From Ascidia mentula (lineage: Eukaryota > Chordata > Ascidiacea > Phlebobranchia > Ascidiidae): DNA of 64,000 nt. Shown here one piece after another: positions 14,001 through 25,900 of this stretch. Each line of letters starts with the position of its first letter. Positions within the stretch are counted from its first letter, which is position 1. The notes beneath the pieces were generated by a model. It worked only from the letters and a program-made list of their open reading frames with translations, searched no databases and was not told the DNA's origin. The DNA lies in contig OX387199.1 of the NCBI GenBank assembly GCA_947561715.1, positions 6,887,001 through 6,951,000 of the forward strand. Direction: 5' to 3'. A program made the translations under genes and the position numbers.

Positions 14001-17000
14001 CTGGGAGTGTTTATGTATGTGACGTCATAGTATTGGCGCAACGATTCCAGGTGCGCATTTTGTTTTCCTTCAACGTTCGAGCAGGGTGTGCTCTTCAACA
14101 TTTTTGGATAGCTTCTGATAAGAACATCAAGTTTGTTGCGTCCGGCGACAAAGCGCTGTCGCGTGCCGGAAGACAGCGTCACGACCAGACCGGCGTGCAG
14201 TTTGTTTATTGCGTAAAGCTTTCAGCTTTCGTCGACGCCGGTATCAATAATGCAACTCATTTCTCCTCATTCTTGATGGGAGGTATTTTCTTGGATCGTG
14301 CAATGAAAAAGTTATTTCACTAAAAGTGGTCGTTGTCGATCTATGATGTGAATGCAAGTGAACGAGGCTATACATGTGTTCCAATGGACATGCACAGGAT
14401 AAAAACGGAGAAAATTTATCCTGTATTTTTTTTCTTATCTTGTGTCTGTTTACAAATGATGTAAAAACACATTTCGCTTCTTTATCTCTACTTAAGCTAT
14501 CCAAGGCCTCTCTAATACGGACTTTGTAAAATCCTGATGTCTAATCACTTGGTTAGATATTTGTATTAGAGAACAATAAACCCTTTCAAAACATCACAAA
14601 ACAGTTGGAAACGAGAAGTTGCCAACAGTTCCATGTTCCCACTTTACCAATCCCGCCTCACAGAAGAGCATTAAAGGCCAGAAATGCCAGTGGGTCTTTT
14701 CTGTTTATTCAGCCAGCGCAACTCAGCTACAAACAAAAAAACAGGAAGAGTTATCGAGCTCCAGTCGTAGCCCGTTCTCATTGGCTGAAAAGCCCATTAA
14801 AGTGAATAGATAAGCGTTTGTTTAGATGCATGTTGGCAATAAGGTTAATTCTGTGCTTGAGGAGCAGGTCGATCTCGTTGCTTGATAAGACTGATGTGAA
14901 GATTACTGAGCTTGTGTCTGTTGTTGGGTTATATAAAGTCGTAACCTTTACGCCCCGCCCCCTTTCGCAATGATAAAGGGGCGAAATATTTGTGATGATT
15001 TTAGTTTCTTATTTACCCAATGCTCATGATTTAGTTTTTTGCTCTCAATGAAAAATGGAGATGTTGGTTCCCAGCCCTAGCTGACACGTTTGTAAAGGGA
15101 TTTTATTTATTTTCACAATAGTTCACTACACTTTTCCTTGTGCTCTTGACGGAAAAACATTCTCAAAGGTGCCAGTTTTGTTGAGATGGAGGTTATCGCC
15201 CTTCTTTACAACAAACACGGACAAATCTTAATCTACCGAAAGCTGTAAGTTTGGAGCTAAGGTTATAAAGAGTTCTTAGCTGTGAACAAGTTCTCGGTAT
15301 TGCACTAGAGATTTTCAGCAGGACCTCAAGCATTTCTTGTCTCGTTTTGATCCTCGAGCCAAAACACATGTCGCCTGTCGCGCCCGACCGCAAAGAGGCG
15401 ACGCGCGACACAAAGCCTGGGTCACATAGGTCGAAATTCCCCGTTGCCGCAGGTAATTCGGTTTGAACAGAGTCGACTGCAGGCCAATAACGTCACACAC
15501 TTAATTTGTGACGTAAAACGGTGGCGCAAATCTAACTTACAGTTTAGCCATTAAATAGTACACTAATTAAAACGCAGGTTTGTTGGTCTGCAAACGTTTT
15601 ATTATATCTTCTTTTTTGACTAATCTCCACTTCTTGTTCAAGGCTGCCGTTATGCATATTTAGCGTCGACGGCCATTAAGTGCATTAACACGAGTTAACA
15701 GGTGTGCAACCGCCATGCGGCTGGTGCTTTTTCTGGGAAGTTGCCCTTGTCTTGTATTCGTGAACCCACTGGAAGGTCACTGATATGACATTATGATAAG
15801 AGGGGTGGCATGGCGCGATAACATGCCAAAAGAGCGACTCAAATTCTTTCCAGTGCCAAGGCACCTTTTACGCTTACGGCGATTTGGATCCACGGCTGTT
15901 GTTTTGGCCAATGCTTGATCCAAACCTGCCAACATTTTTCGATGGATTAAGCACCCGCACCCGGCATTTTCCGTTTGTCAATCCTCGGGGTTAGCGGGTG
16001 TTACTTTCACAAATACCATTATTCCAATCCGAACTGTTTGTATTGCAGCAATAAAAGCAAATGGGATATTTTGTAAGTTGAAAAAGTTAGTTTTCTTTGT
16101 TGTTTTGGTGGTGAAATTTTCCTGTCCTTATTCTCATGGTTTCATTTTTGGAATTGTTCTCAAACAAAAAATTCAATTTTCTGAAAAATTGGCTACGCCC
16201 TGATGTTGAAATTTGGGTCGACTCAGCTGATCCATTGCCTCGTATTTATTAATTACCACCGTGGTGCTTGCCTATGAACAGATTGCGCACGTCGATTTGC
16301 AGGTGCGGGCACGTTTATCAGCCAAAAACTGGCCTCATTTGTGTGAGAAAAGGATTCTTGCCGTTGTGTTTTAAGCTGCCCGGAGATGCAATCTAACCTT
16401 TTAGATCGTTTTCTGTGCGACTGAGAAAAAGCCCCTTTTTAATAAAAATTGGACACTGAATCGGTTCTTTGCCAGATGCCAAATGTTTATGGGAACACGT
16501 CCCTTGAAGACGAATGTTTGTAAACCTCGGGCTGTCGCAATGCGTTATCTGTATATAGATTTTGGTCCGAATGTCGGCACTGTCTTTTCCTGTCAAACAC
16601 TTACATCCATTGGGTTCTGCCATTGGTTGTTCATGCTACTTCACTGGAAGGATATTATCAACAGAAATAATTGAAATTATATCGTGTTTTGTTGATTTGT
16701 TGGAAAACTTTGATATTTTATGTTTTGATCCAGGAAGACAACTGCACAATCTTCGGGATAAGAATACTTTATCCTTTGACATTATATAGCTTATCCTCTT
16801 TGGCTCAATTTATAATTTAATGGGTGAAAATTAAATTGTTCGACGTTGCAGGTGTAATCGGGCGTGGAAACTTTGGTGTTGTGCACAAAGCGACGTTGAC
16901 GAGAAACGGAGACCAGAAAACAGTTGCAGTCAAGTCGCTGACAGGTAAAGGAAAAAGAAACAAGTTTTTCTGTTGCAGTTGTGTGTGGTAAACATAGCAT

Positions 17001-20000
17001 CATTTGGCCATTTTGTTTTATGAATAAACTAAATATCTTTACCTAGAACTAACATCAAGATAAAGCGCTTCGTAGTTCACGAAACACGCTGGGTACATTA
17101 CACCGAAAACGCTTCACTTCACGCGACATTAAACCCTAAAATTGTTACTTGTTTAGGCAACTACGCCGCGTGCTACCGTGATGATTTCCTCGCCGAGATG
17201 GCACTACTCATATCGCTCGGAAACCATGACAACGTGTTAGGCGTGGTGGGGGTGTGTACTTCGCAGATGGGAAATGAAGAGGGGTCGATTTCACCAATGC
17301 TTGTAACGGAGCACATGGTGTACGGGGACCTGCTACACTTTCTCTGGGATGCGCGAGAGGTAATGGAGTTAACAACGAGTTTTTTTACTGAGTAATTGAT
17401 ACAATATTTCCACGCGCCCGCACTGATATTACCTTCTAGTTGTTCAGCATGCCACCATATTTGTGCACTGACTGCGTTGTACGCGTAAAACCGTTGTGTT
17501 TGATGTTTCGGCATATTTCAATAGTGTGTACATACTTGAATCCTCGAAGTCGCGACAACGACACGGAGAAAAAACGTTGGCACGCCATCACTTGACAGAA
17601 GTTAAATCCTCTTTCGCAAAGGACTATGGGAAAACCCAATATTATAGCCCACGTTAATAGAAACCACAAATCCGAACAGTTAAGTTTAAAACACTTTGAA
17701 GCCGAGTTCATGTGTTGGCTTGCAGGACCACCTTATTCGAGTCTCGTCAGCGGAATAAATCGCTGGAAACTTGACCCGGAACAGTGGGTACAAAGCACAC
17801 TTAACTACTCAAGTGGTTGCTGAAATTTCTAAAATGTTTATTACGTCCAATGAACTCGGATTAAGTATCAGGACCTGCGTATTTAACAGGCTAAATCCTT
17901 ATCGGAAATATTCCGACGAAGCCTTCGGCGCCTGTTGCAAACATTTCGCACGCATGGGTTTAAGCTGTCCTGACACCAGCGGCAGCGGTCTACACCCTTT
18001 CGCAGAATTTTTAACCGCGTCGAGTTCTTAGAACCTTTTGCTCGTTTCGTTGCGGTCCGCAAATTGCAGGCGGAGCTCAGGTAAACGGACCGCGTACAAC
18101 CTCATCTCGCCTTTGCCGGAGAGAGGCGGGCATATCGATTAATTATCGGCATTTTTTTTAATTGTCGATTTTGTACCCCCTTTAAGTCTACGACTTGAGT
18201 ATCTGGAAAATTAACCCTGAAATGCTGCATTTATAATAAGCCACATTTATTACTCCCAAAATCGAAAAATGTTTGTAAATTTGGTTCAATTTCGTCAATT
18301 CGCCGTGTCCGTCTTTTGTCTATTGCTGTTGCACTGCTCTGTAAGAGACTGACTAGTAAACGACTTTATTAGCACAGGCTTTCACGAGCTTGATCTCGCT
18401 TCATCAGGTGCACAAATGTAAATTGGTATATTTAAAATTTTTTTAAAAGTAATAAATTTTACCGAAAATTAGTTCATGTGTACGATGGTACAAAATACGG
18501 CAGTTTCATCCAACAGGAAATGTTACAACTAATTGCGCCTATTTTGCACGACAACTGTCAGAGCAACGGTGTATATTCACATTTGTTTTCCAGCCATCCA
18601 AGCGAGAATCTGACGCCACTTACGATTTCACCGAAAACAGTTTGTACAATATTGGCCACCAGGTGGCGAACGGCCTGCTGTTTCTATCAAGCTCGAAGAT
18701 TATACATGGCGACGTTGCAGCCAGAAATATATTGGTGGACGAGGTACGCACCCATTGTTCGTTTTGGTTGAACTTTTGGTAAAAATTATTTGAATTTTTT
18801 GCTTTTATCTGTACGTCTATAACCCGCTTGCACCAATTTTTGTTCATAAAGAAATGGGTGCAGTTTTTTTACTATATTATTACGTTTTTATACAATGGCA
18901 TTTACAAAAAATACCTGTCGAGTGATAAAATACTGCTCTCTTGTAATGAAATGTCAGCGAGCAGAAATTAGGTATTATATGCACCACAAGCACCACGTGC
19001 TTACAAAGGTCACTGCATTCAAATATGCGGACTTAGCTTAACCACAACGTGCTTTCACTCGACAGAACTTGCAGTGCAAGATATCCGACTTTGGTCTGGC
19101 CAACGACGTTTACCGCTACGGCATGATCAAGGGCGCCACCGAGCGACGAGTTCCGTTCAAGTGGGTCAGCCCCGAAAGGATGATGGGCGGGAAAGTCCCT
19201 ATTACGTGGCGCAGTGACGTGTAAGTCTGGATTGTTGTTGTTTAGACCGTAGTTAAAATGCTTTTAGTCTACTTAAAGTATTTCCGAGATAATAACAAAC
19301 ATAGTAATTCCTAATATCAAACAAGCACATCGTTTCTTTTGTAGATGGTCCTTCGGTATTCTGTTGTACGAAATGGTTACACTCGGGGCTGCCCCGTACC
19401 CCACCATGGAACCCCGATCCATATTTCGCGCTTTAGAAAGTGGCTACAGAATGCCGAAACCCGAATCGTGCAACGACTACCTGTGAGTGGAGGCTGAAAT
19501 TGTACTACAATTGAGTATGCATGTACCGTGTGCTTGTACCTTACTGCCGATATAGGAAAGCTGGGATCGCAGAGGCCTTTCGTAGTGGGGCGAACATTTT
19601 TGTAGTTACTTTCTGCAAGGTATTAGGTTGAAGTTATCGAATGTGAAAATGGGTTTTTGCATACAAGTATACAAGTAATTCTTAATCGTCACTTACGGAG
19701 AATCAGTCAATGATGTCATGACCAAAACGATTGATAAAAAAATTATCTCAAATGTCGCTCATTCCAACTTTAGTTCCAAATCCTTGAATCCAAAGGCATA
19801 TGTTACATGATAAAATATGTTCCCCTTGGAATTCGGTAATAGGAATAATTGCTTTATATGCAGCTACTCCATTATGATTGAATGCTGGAAATGGAACGCC
19901 ATCCAACGTCCAACATTTGTTCAACTCAAGGAAAAACTGGCAAAATCATTGTCCCAACATACAGACCCGTCAGATTTGACCTCGCAACGATCCATCCATG

Positions 20001-20293
20001 CTGCTGATGACCTTGACATCGAACAATACGAGGCCGATATCGGGCGTCGCGATAATCACAATGGTGAAACTCCTAGCGGATGCCTAGAGAATGGCAGCTT
20101 GACCGCTAACGGCGGTAGCGCGCTCCACGGTCAAAATGGCCACGTTGTTCAAACGCAACAAACAGTGGTAGGAAATGGTGGGGTGAAAAACGGTGGAATA
20201 GGGGAGTTTTGGACTGGAGATATCGTAGTAAAGCTGGAAGCAGAAACTGAATCGAACACGGCCAATGGTGTAGTGCCGGCGGTATCCGGTTAG
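5007..20293 (+). CDS. Receptor tyrosine kinase with FN3-like and EGF ectodomain (5' end missing)
   Basis: Exons: 5007-5123, 5641-5730, 6830-6893, 7088-7244, 7539-7740, 7911-8092, 8552-8738, 9311-9590, 9797-9946, 11446-11618, 16852-16944, 17157-17359, 18594-18743, 19066-19220, 19345-19482, 19864-20293; all junction phases agree and the stop is at 20291. The ectodomain has an N-terminal beta-rich part, a Cys-rich region (7088-7740), a fibronectin III-like region (7911-8738) and two calcium-binding-type EGF repeats (9311 onward). Exon 9797-9946 holds the transmembrane helix. The kinase has a GRGNFG loop, AVK lysine, an HGDVAARN catalytic loop, DFG, and VPFKW..PER. The HRD arginine is Gly, although the catalytic Asp is kept. 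A polar, Asn/Gly-rich tail of about 100 residues follows the kinase. It should act at the cell surface, phosphorylating tyrosines after ligand binding. The family (Tie-, FGFR- or other-like) is unresolved. A 5.2-kb intron separates the juxtamembrane exon from the P-loop exon. Confidence 0.9.
8208..8340. repeat. Long hairpin (inverted repeat) with hammerhead-like core in an intron
   Basis: Two 52-nt arms, 8208-8259 and 8289-8340, are reverse complements with three mismatches. The pairing continues through an A-run and T-run, leaving a loop of about 12 nt. On the plus strand, CTGATGA at 8268-8274 is followed by a short GGCA/TGCC stem and GAAAC, which resembles a hammerhead ribozyme core. No clear target-site duplication flanks it. 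It lies in the intron between the two FN3-coding exons of the receptor kinase. It could be a foldback/MITE-type element or an inverted pair of ends of a ribozyme-bearing retroelement. Confidence 0.7.
9947..11445 (+). other. Receptor kinase intron between membrane-helix and juxtamembrane exons
   Basis: A 1.5-kb intron. It holds an antisense open frame (10329-10697) and an in-frame open stretch from an ATG at 11165 that runs into the next exon. Nothing else recognisable was found. Confidence 0.6.
10329..10697 (-). CDS. Candidate nested antisense ORF, 122 aa
   Basis: This ATG-initiated frame with an upstream in-frame stop lies wholly inside a receptor-kinase intron, on the opposite strand. The predicted product is soluble, with mixed composition, several Cys, no signal peptide and a basic C-terminus (RRRK). 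I do not recognise it. Chance ORFs of this size are possible in 64 kb, so it is offered only as a candidate. Confidence 0.2.
   Translation of the reverse strand: MMDCLKSVLNIALSLKTIACGDNSHEMPTNHVNQCFLHYASAGIAARLHISNTHRVTRCILAIEKVGLSGSVADIFSNDKAEIQNDAFTDSTRLGTAPQSSISQICILQMLMRSDRRRKLTH
11619..16851 (+). other. 5.2-kb intron of the receptor kinase gene
   Basis: The longest intron of the gene lies directly before the exon coding the ATP-binding loop. A 233-codon open frame at 13622-14323 has no ATG near its start and no recognisable domain, so I do not call it a gene. No RNA gene or repeat stood out. A long intron in an otherwise compact gene may hold enhancers, but the sequence alone does not show this. 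Confidence 0.5.
17360..18593 (+). other. Receptor kinase intron carrying a hammerhead-like motif
   Basis: A 1.2-kb intron inside the kinase domain, between the hinge-region exon and the catalytic-loop exon. Apart from the hammerhead-like motif at 18371-18407 I see nothing in it. Confidence 0.6.
18371..18407 (-). repeat. Hammerhead-ribozyme-like core motif
   Basis: Read on the minus strand, CTGATGA is followed by a five-pair stem (GCGAG/CUCGU with one G-U), GAAA, and a three-pair helix AGC/GCU closing on UA. This fits helices II and III of a hammerhead. I could not find a matching helix I in the flanks, so self-cleavage is doubtful. It lies antisense in a receptor-kinase intron and may be the end of a retroelement of the kind that carries such motifs (Penelope-like elements, retrozymes). 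Confidence 0.45.
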
Positions 20294-22966
20294 GAATTTT
20301 TCTGGATGTGATTCGACCATATGCGTGCTAGAATTTCGAAGACGTCATTTTTCATTCCGCCACAGTCATGGTGTATTTATAAGTAACCGACGAACTCAAT
20401 TTACGAACATGTTTAACGTCGTGGATAAAAACCGACATTTCAAGACATCCTGCCGCTGCAAGTCTCTCGGTGGTGTTGATTTGTGTTTTGTTTATCGGAG
20501 GTTGGTGCTGATGTCATTATGTATTTCATATTGAAATCGTTTTATCAAATGGCAAAGGTCACTAAAATTTTGGGTATGAAATGTTTGTTTATTAACTATG
20601 TTTTTTCCTCGTTTTTGACAATGAAATTTCTAAGATTAATTAGGAATATTGACCACCGAATCATGAAATTAGTTGTGAAGCCGTTGCCTGGTATATCCGT
20701 TATATCCACTGATACAAAATGCGAATATATCTAACTAAAAAAAATGTAAAATATTACTACAGGAATTAGCCTGTGCAGGTCGGTGACCGGTGGATCTGTC
20801 TTTGCAAATCAATATATTATATTCCTGATTCGATTTGTATAATACAGAAACTGAGGATGCCAATGGGCGAAATTAATATTTCTGTTAAAATACAAAGATC
20901 TTTCACTGACACTGATCGTCTTTTACCCTTTGAAGTCTCAGGGATATAATATAACAAACTAATTATTACTTCTTTTGCCGTGTTTTCAACAGAACGATAC
21001 ATCACGTTTTTATTGCAATTAGGTACAGTGTAAAAGGTTTCAGACAATGCCATCAACCTGATGTAATAAATTCGCTACTTAACTATAGCTTATACGTATT
21101 GTTTCTCGGCCTTTGAGACCATTCTTTACATATTCTTCGATTGTATTACAAAGCCCCGAAATGTTCCTTTATTTCCGTACGTGAGACGATTTTGTCTGCA
21201 GCTCCTTTGTGTTTTTTAATTATGTTGGGATATTTTCGTTATTCTTGTCATTTCTGTACATCGGTGTGTGTCTATGTTTGATACGATTTAATCAGTCAAT
21301 TGATTTGGTTATTTTTCACCCTCACACTACTATTTTTTTTAGTAATTCATCCCGTTGCATACCTCTCTGTGATCAATCAGATGTCTGCATTTAGGTGTAA
21401 AATATTTCTTCCGCCAGGTGGCACTCAACAGCGTCTGTTAGCCCAGTGCCAAACGATATATTTTGTACGTTTACTATGACGAGCTTGCTGTACATAGTTT
21501 TTCGTTTTAATTCTGCTTCTTGTGCTGGTTGTCATTATGGGGTAGCCTACTTTCGTGTCACTCGTATGGGTGTAATGTGATGTATGTACTCGCTTGGAAA
21601 TATACTGCACATGACTAAAACGGTCCAATAACATGAATTTGTTTGCCACAAGCAGTCGCAGGCACATTCGACCAGCCATTAGGGTGTAGGCGTTTACAAA
21701 ACATAAAGAACAGACAAACAAGCACTAATCAATTCAGATGAATCAATGGAATGAATATTACCTATAGTGCGGTTAGTCAGGCAACAGGTTTCACCTTTTC
21801 CCTAAAATTAAGTTGCCCACCATTTAACAAGCGAACAGAGCCCAATAAAAAGCATTGTAGCCGTCGAAAAGTGTTTGCGGACCCGAAAAGGCTTTTTGTT
21901 ATGAGAAACAACGAATTAAGGTCAAAATGTTTGGAAAATGCGTGTAGGCCCTTATCGCTTTTTTACGTAATGCAGATTTCGTGTTAAAAAAAAACCTGTC
22001 ACTGTACAGTACCAAGATAGGATACGACTACAGTACTACAAAATCAAGAGGGTTATATACGGGCCCAATACATCCGTGTACGTTCGCCTATGTTTATGAC
22101 TCGTCGTGTTGGCCGCTCTGTGTGCTTTGAGCAAACAAGGCCCACCTGGCACCGTGTACTGCGGCCCGGCGTGGTAGGCGACGTTGATCTGCTGGACTGC
22201 TCCTGGCTGATGAAAAAATGCCACCAGCTCTGGCGGCAATGTGCTTCAAATGTAGCGAATCAGATGTTGATTTAAACACGCCCCGGGGCCCTCGGGGCAG
22301 TAGGGGTTTTTCCGAGCAGTTTGCACGCATGGAGTTGTGATGGCAAAATCGCATATTGCTGTATGTGTTGAGTTGTTTAGCGTATAACTGTGTTTGGCTG
22401 TGCGGCCAGGGAGTCCGTGAGTCAAATACATACAAAACGTAGAAGAGCAGTCGTTTTGTCCTTCCGGAGTGAGTGTAGAGAGGCGGCAGTTGATGGAGGC
22501 CTAGATTACAACTATAGTATTTCCGACAGCGTCTCTTACAACGTTCACCGATGAATAGGCACCTTCATGTACTCATACGACGCAGCCTTAAGTACGCGCA
22601 CACGTCGACTTTCTAATACATGCAATAAATTAAGCCAGCATTACAGGAACAAAGGTTATGTTGTACTATTTATAAAAAGATTATTTTAAAGAGGATCTTG
22701 GTAACCATTTTATTAAGCCAAGGGGCAAAATCTACTGCATACAAGATATATCATTTCCAAGACCTCGATGTACAAAAATTCAGGCGCAACGAACCCCAAA
22801 CACGTTGATTGTCACAGATAAGGTTTTTGAACCGTTTGCATTTGTACCATGCTAATCACCTGACTCCCAAAGTTGATATTTATATTTGAGGTATTATGAT
22901 AAGCATTGCACCTAGGTTTTTAAAAATAAATACGATTTTCCTTGCTTTGACTGTGGTTCTGTAACC
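20294..22966. other. Spacer between receptor kinase and HNF1 genes
   Basis: It contains the receptor kinase 3' UTR and the HNF1 upstream region. The first AATAAA after the kinase stop that I noticed is at 21065-21070. A GC-rich patch lies near 22270-22300. I saw no coding exon. Confidence 0.5.
21065..21070 (+). terminator. Possible polyadenylation signal of the receptor kinase gene
   Basis: AATAAA about 770 nt after the stop codon at 20293. Plausible by position only. Confidence 0.3.
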
Positions 22967-25900
22967 ATGGAGAGGAAGATCAACGGTGAACACGCACTGG
23001 ATTACAGCCAGACTAACTCAGTCATTGATAGTATCAAACAGCCAACTGACATTAACAATAACAACAGCAGCAACAACAACGACATCAACAGCAATAATGG
23101 CAGTCTTCACAGTAACAACATTGGGAGCAAACCACCCGGCAGAGTACCCAACGAACTGACTGTGCAACAACGCCAACTACTGCAGGAAGTTTTTGACAGC
23201 GGCCTTTCCCAGTCTCTGGTTTTAAGGTTTCTCAAAACGAAGGAGTTTTTGCCTGATCGCAAATTGAGTGGAAGCAAAGAGGAGGCAAGTAAATCCAATG
23301 ATACAAAGGCGAAAGTCACAGAACTCGGAGGCTCTGGGACTGAACCGAAGCGGGCTAAACATTATGTGAGCGTTGCAATTTCCGCCTATCCTGTGGTGAG
23401 GACAACAAGCACGCAGACTCCAAAATTCTTTGGCGTGGAAACTCATAGGTTGGTAAAGTTTATTAGTTGGTTGATTTATAATTGATTAGTATAAGATATA
23501 TTTTTATTGCCATATAACTTAACAACTTATGGTTCTTACAAACACTTATGCCTTGTTTCTCTGAATATCCACCGTGACGCCTGTGATAACTGGCCTGATT
23601 TTGGCTATATTACTTTTTTTGGTTGAAACTGATCATTTGGTGTTTACGTGTTGCAGAGATTCGCAATCAACTGGAAATGGCGAAAGACGATTTTCGCTGG
23701 AAGATCAAAGCCAACACTCTTACACAGACAATAATTTAGCGTCAAACGGTGACGGCAAAGTATCACAGCCCGACCTGCCTTCGAACTCTTTTGTCAACCT
23801 CCAGGATACCAATCTCTACGCACAGGGGCCGACGTATGAAAACGAGAGCTCACAGAACCAACGAAAACTTTCAACCACCAGCTTTAATCAGGATCAGACC
23901 GACGTCCAGCACTGCCAACAGGACCCTGTGTATTTCAGCGGGCAAGAGGACGGCGAGGCACCAGTGCGGGAGATGCAAAGTATGGATATACCGCATAACG
24001 AAGTGACTGACGCCGACCAATACGAGGAAGTAAAGCAACAAATGAACAAAGAACAGCAGTACCACCAAGCTCAGATGATGCAGCATCAACAACAGCAGTC
24101 TGGTGAGCGGACCAACGAAGCTGGTTTTAATCTACAAGCTCTTCCTCCGCCACCAGTAATTACCAGCGAAAATCAAACAAGCGGACCTGAATATACTCAG
24201 GACTCTTTGTCGCAGTTTTACACGTCAGTCGGGCACAGTGCTATGGCCAACACGTCAACGATGAACGACTACACTGCTGCGGCTGCCGACAACACTGCTG
24301 CTCAGCAGGTGCTATCTTTGCCTGCGGGAAACGACCGCAACTCGGTGTCCACCGTTACCTCCACTCAGTCTCAAGCCTACATATCGCATTACCCTCACGA
24401 ACAAACTCTCGCAAACAATGCCGATGGCAGAGGCCTTGCCCAGTCCCACGTGGTACACCACAGACCAAATGAAATCGAACAGTACCAGCCCATGGACGCG
24501 GACGCTTTGTTGGCTCAGGCTCAGTCTCAGGGCATTGAAATTTCTCAAGATGTAATCCAGCTGCAGCAACCAACAGCTGTGTACGACCAGACAAGAGGAA
24601 TATTTCTTTACCCAAATACTTCCATGGATGGCCAGGATCAGATGCAGAACATGCACAACTCCGGCCACCACATAGGCCTCCAGCAGATCCCGAAGACGGA
24701 GGTGCCCAACGATCCCTTATATCCTGGATCTGGAGCACATTCTCATCATTTCGATCAAGGACATTTGGGCGGCATGAGAGTGAGGAAGAGGGACTTGGAC
24801 AAGCGGGATGAATTGGATCAGGATGGTTTTGATGTGATACAGCACGCTCCAGAAAAGTGCATCGATGATATTTTAAAGGGAACACCTGGAAATGAGAAAC
24901 GAAGGGAGAAAATAGACAGCTTGCTAAAGTAAGTTGAACACTTGATTTGAACTAAAAAGAGTCTAAAGCCACCGTTGTCATTATATGTAAATAAATTGGC
25001 ATTGTGATTAATCATATTTCGAACACGATGGTCTTTCCAAATTCATATCTAATTCCACAGACAAGGCCTTAAATCGTGACTTGAAAGTGCTCAAAAATCA
25101 AAAGCAAAGCAACTTAGCCCAAGGCAATAAAGTAGAACTGCCCACTCCCCAAAAGGTTCTTCCCCTGTTTTGTTTCCCGCCGGCCGTCGTTTTTGTTGCC
25201 GTTGACGGCCGGGGTAATTTTTAACCCGGGCCTCACTCAGCTGTGTTTGATCGGATGCGATCGGCCTTGCGTCTTCAACTTTCAAGCGGCGTCGCCTCCA
25301 TTCATCCACGCCAGTAGTAACATCAACTGGCATGGATATGGTAGATCATTAGCTCGCGAAGCCGCACGTAAATCTTTGACTATCTGGCGTAGTGCGCGGT
25401 CTATTCATCGCTGCGTTCCAATGGTCATGGAACATTAAACGCTATAAACGATAAGAAACCCCGGACTGTCGCGTCTTGGTATGTTAAGCATTAACGGAGA
25501 GGCCGGGTTCTTTTGAATGGCGGCTGCCGGAGCACTATACGGAGCACAATGGAAAACGATCCGGCTAAAAATTAACTCACAGCTCTCGATGTTCGCCGTC
25601 TTGTGCGAGACTGCTGGGCTCTTTGCGCTTCCAGCAACAAAGAAAATCATATTAATGACTAACCCGGCGTTTCGAATTTCATCCTCTTTGGAACGCGCAG
25701 TAGTCGAGATAGTTGTTGTCGCGAATAGACTTGCCCGATCCCTCGCATCCTAGACGGGTTCTTCGTTTGCAATGCAGGCGTGTCACTGATAACTGCGATG
25801 CAAGCTGTAGTTGAACAAGTAAAAATAGTGTGAAGGGTCGTTGTTAGTTCCAAACTTCGAGGAATGGTTGTTGAATTGTTTTGATGTTGCATGGGGAAAA

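Noticed and set aside
13622-14323. 233-codon open frame in the long receptor-kinase intron
   Set aside because: It opens at a TTG rather than ATG, has no in-frame Met until its last codons, and shows no domain or splice partner.
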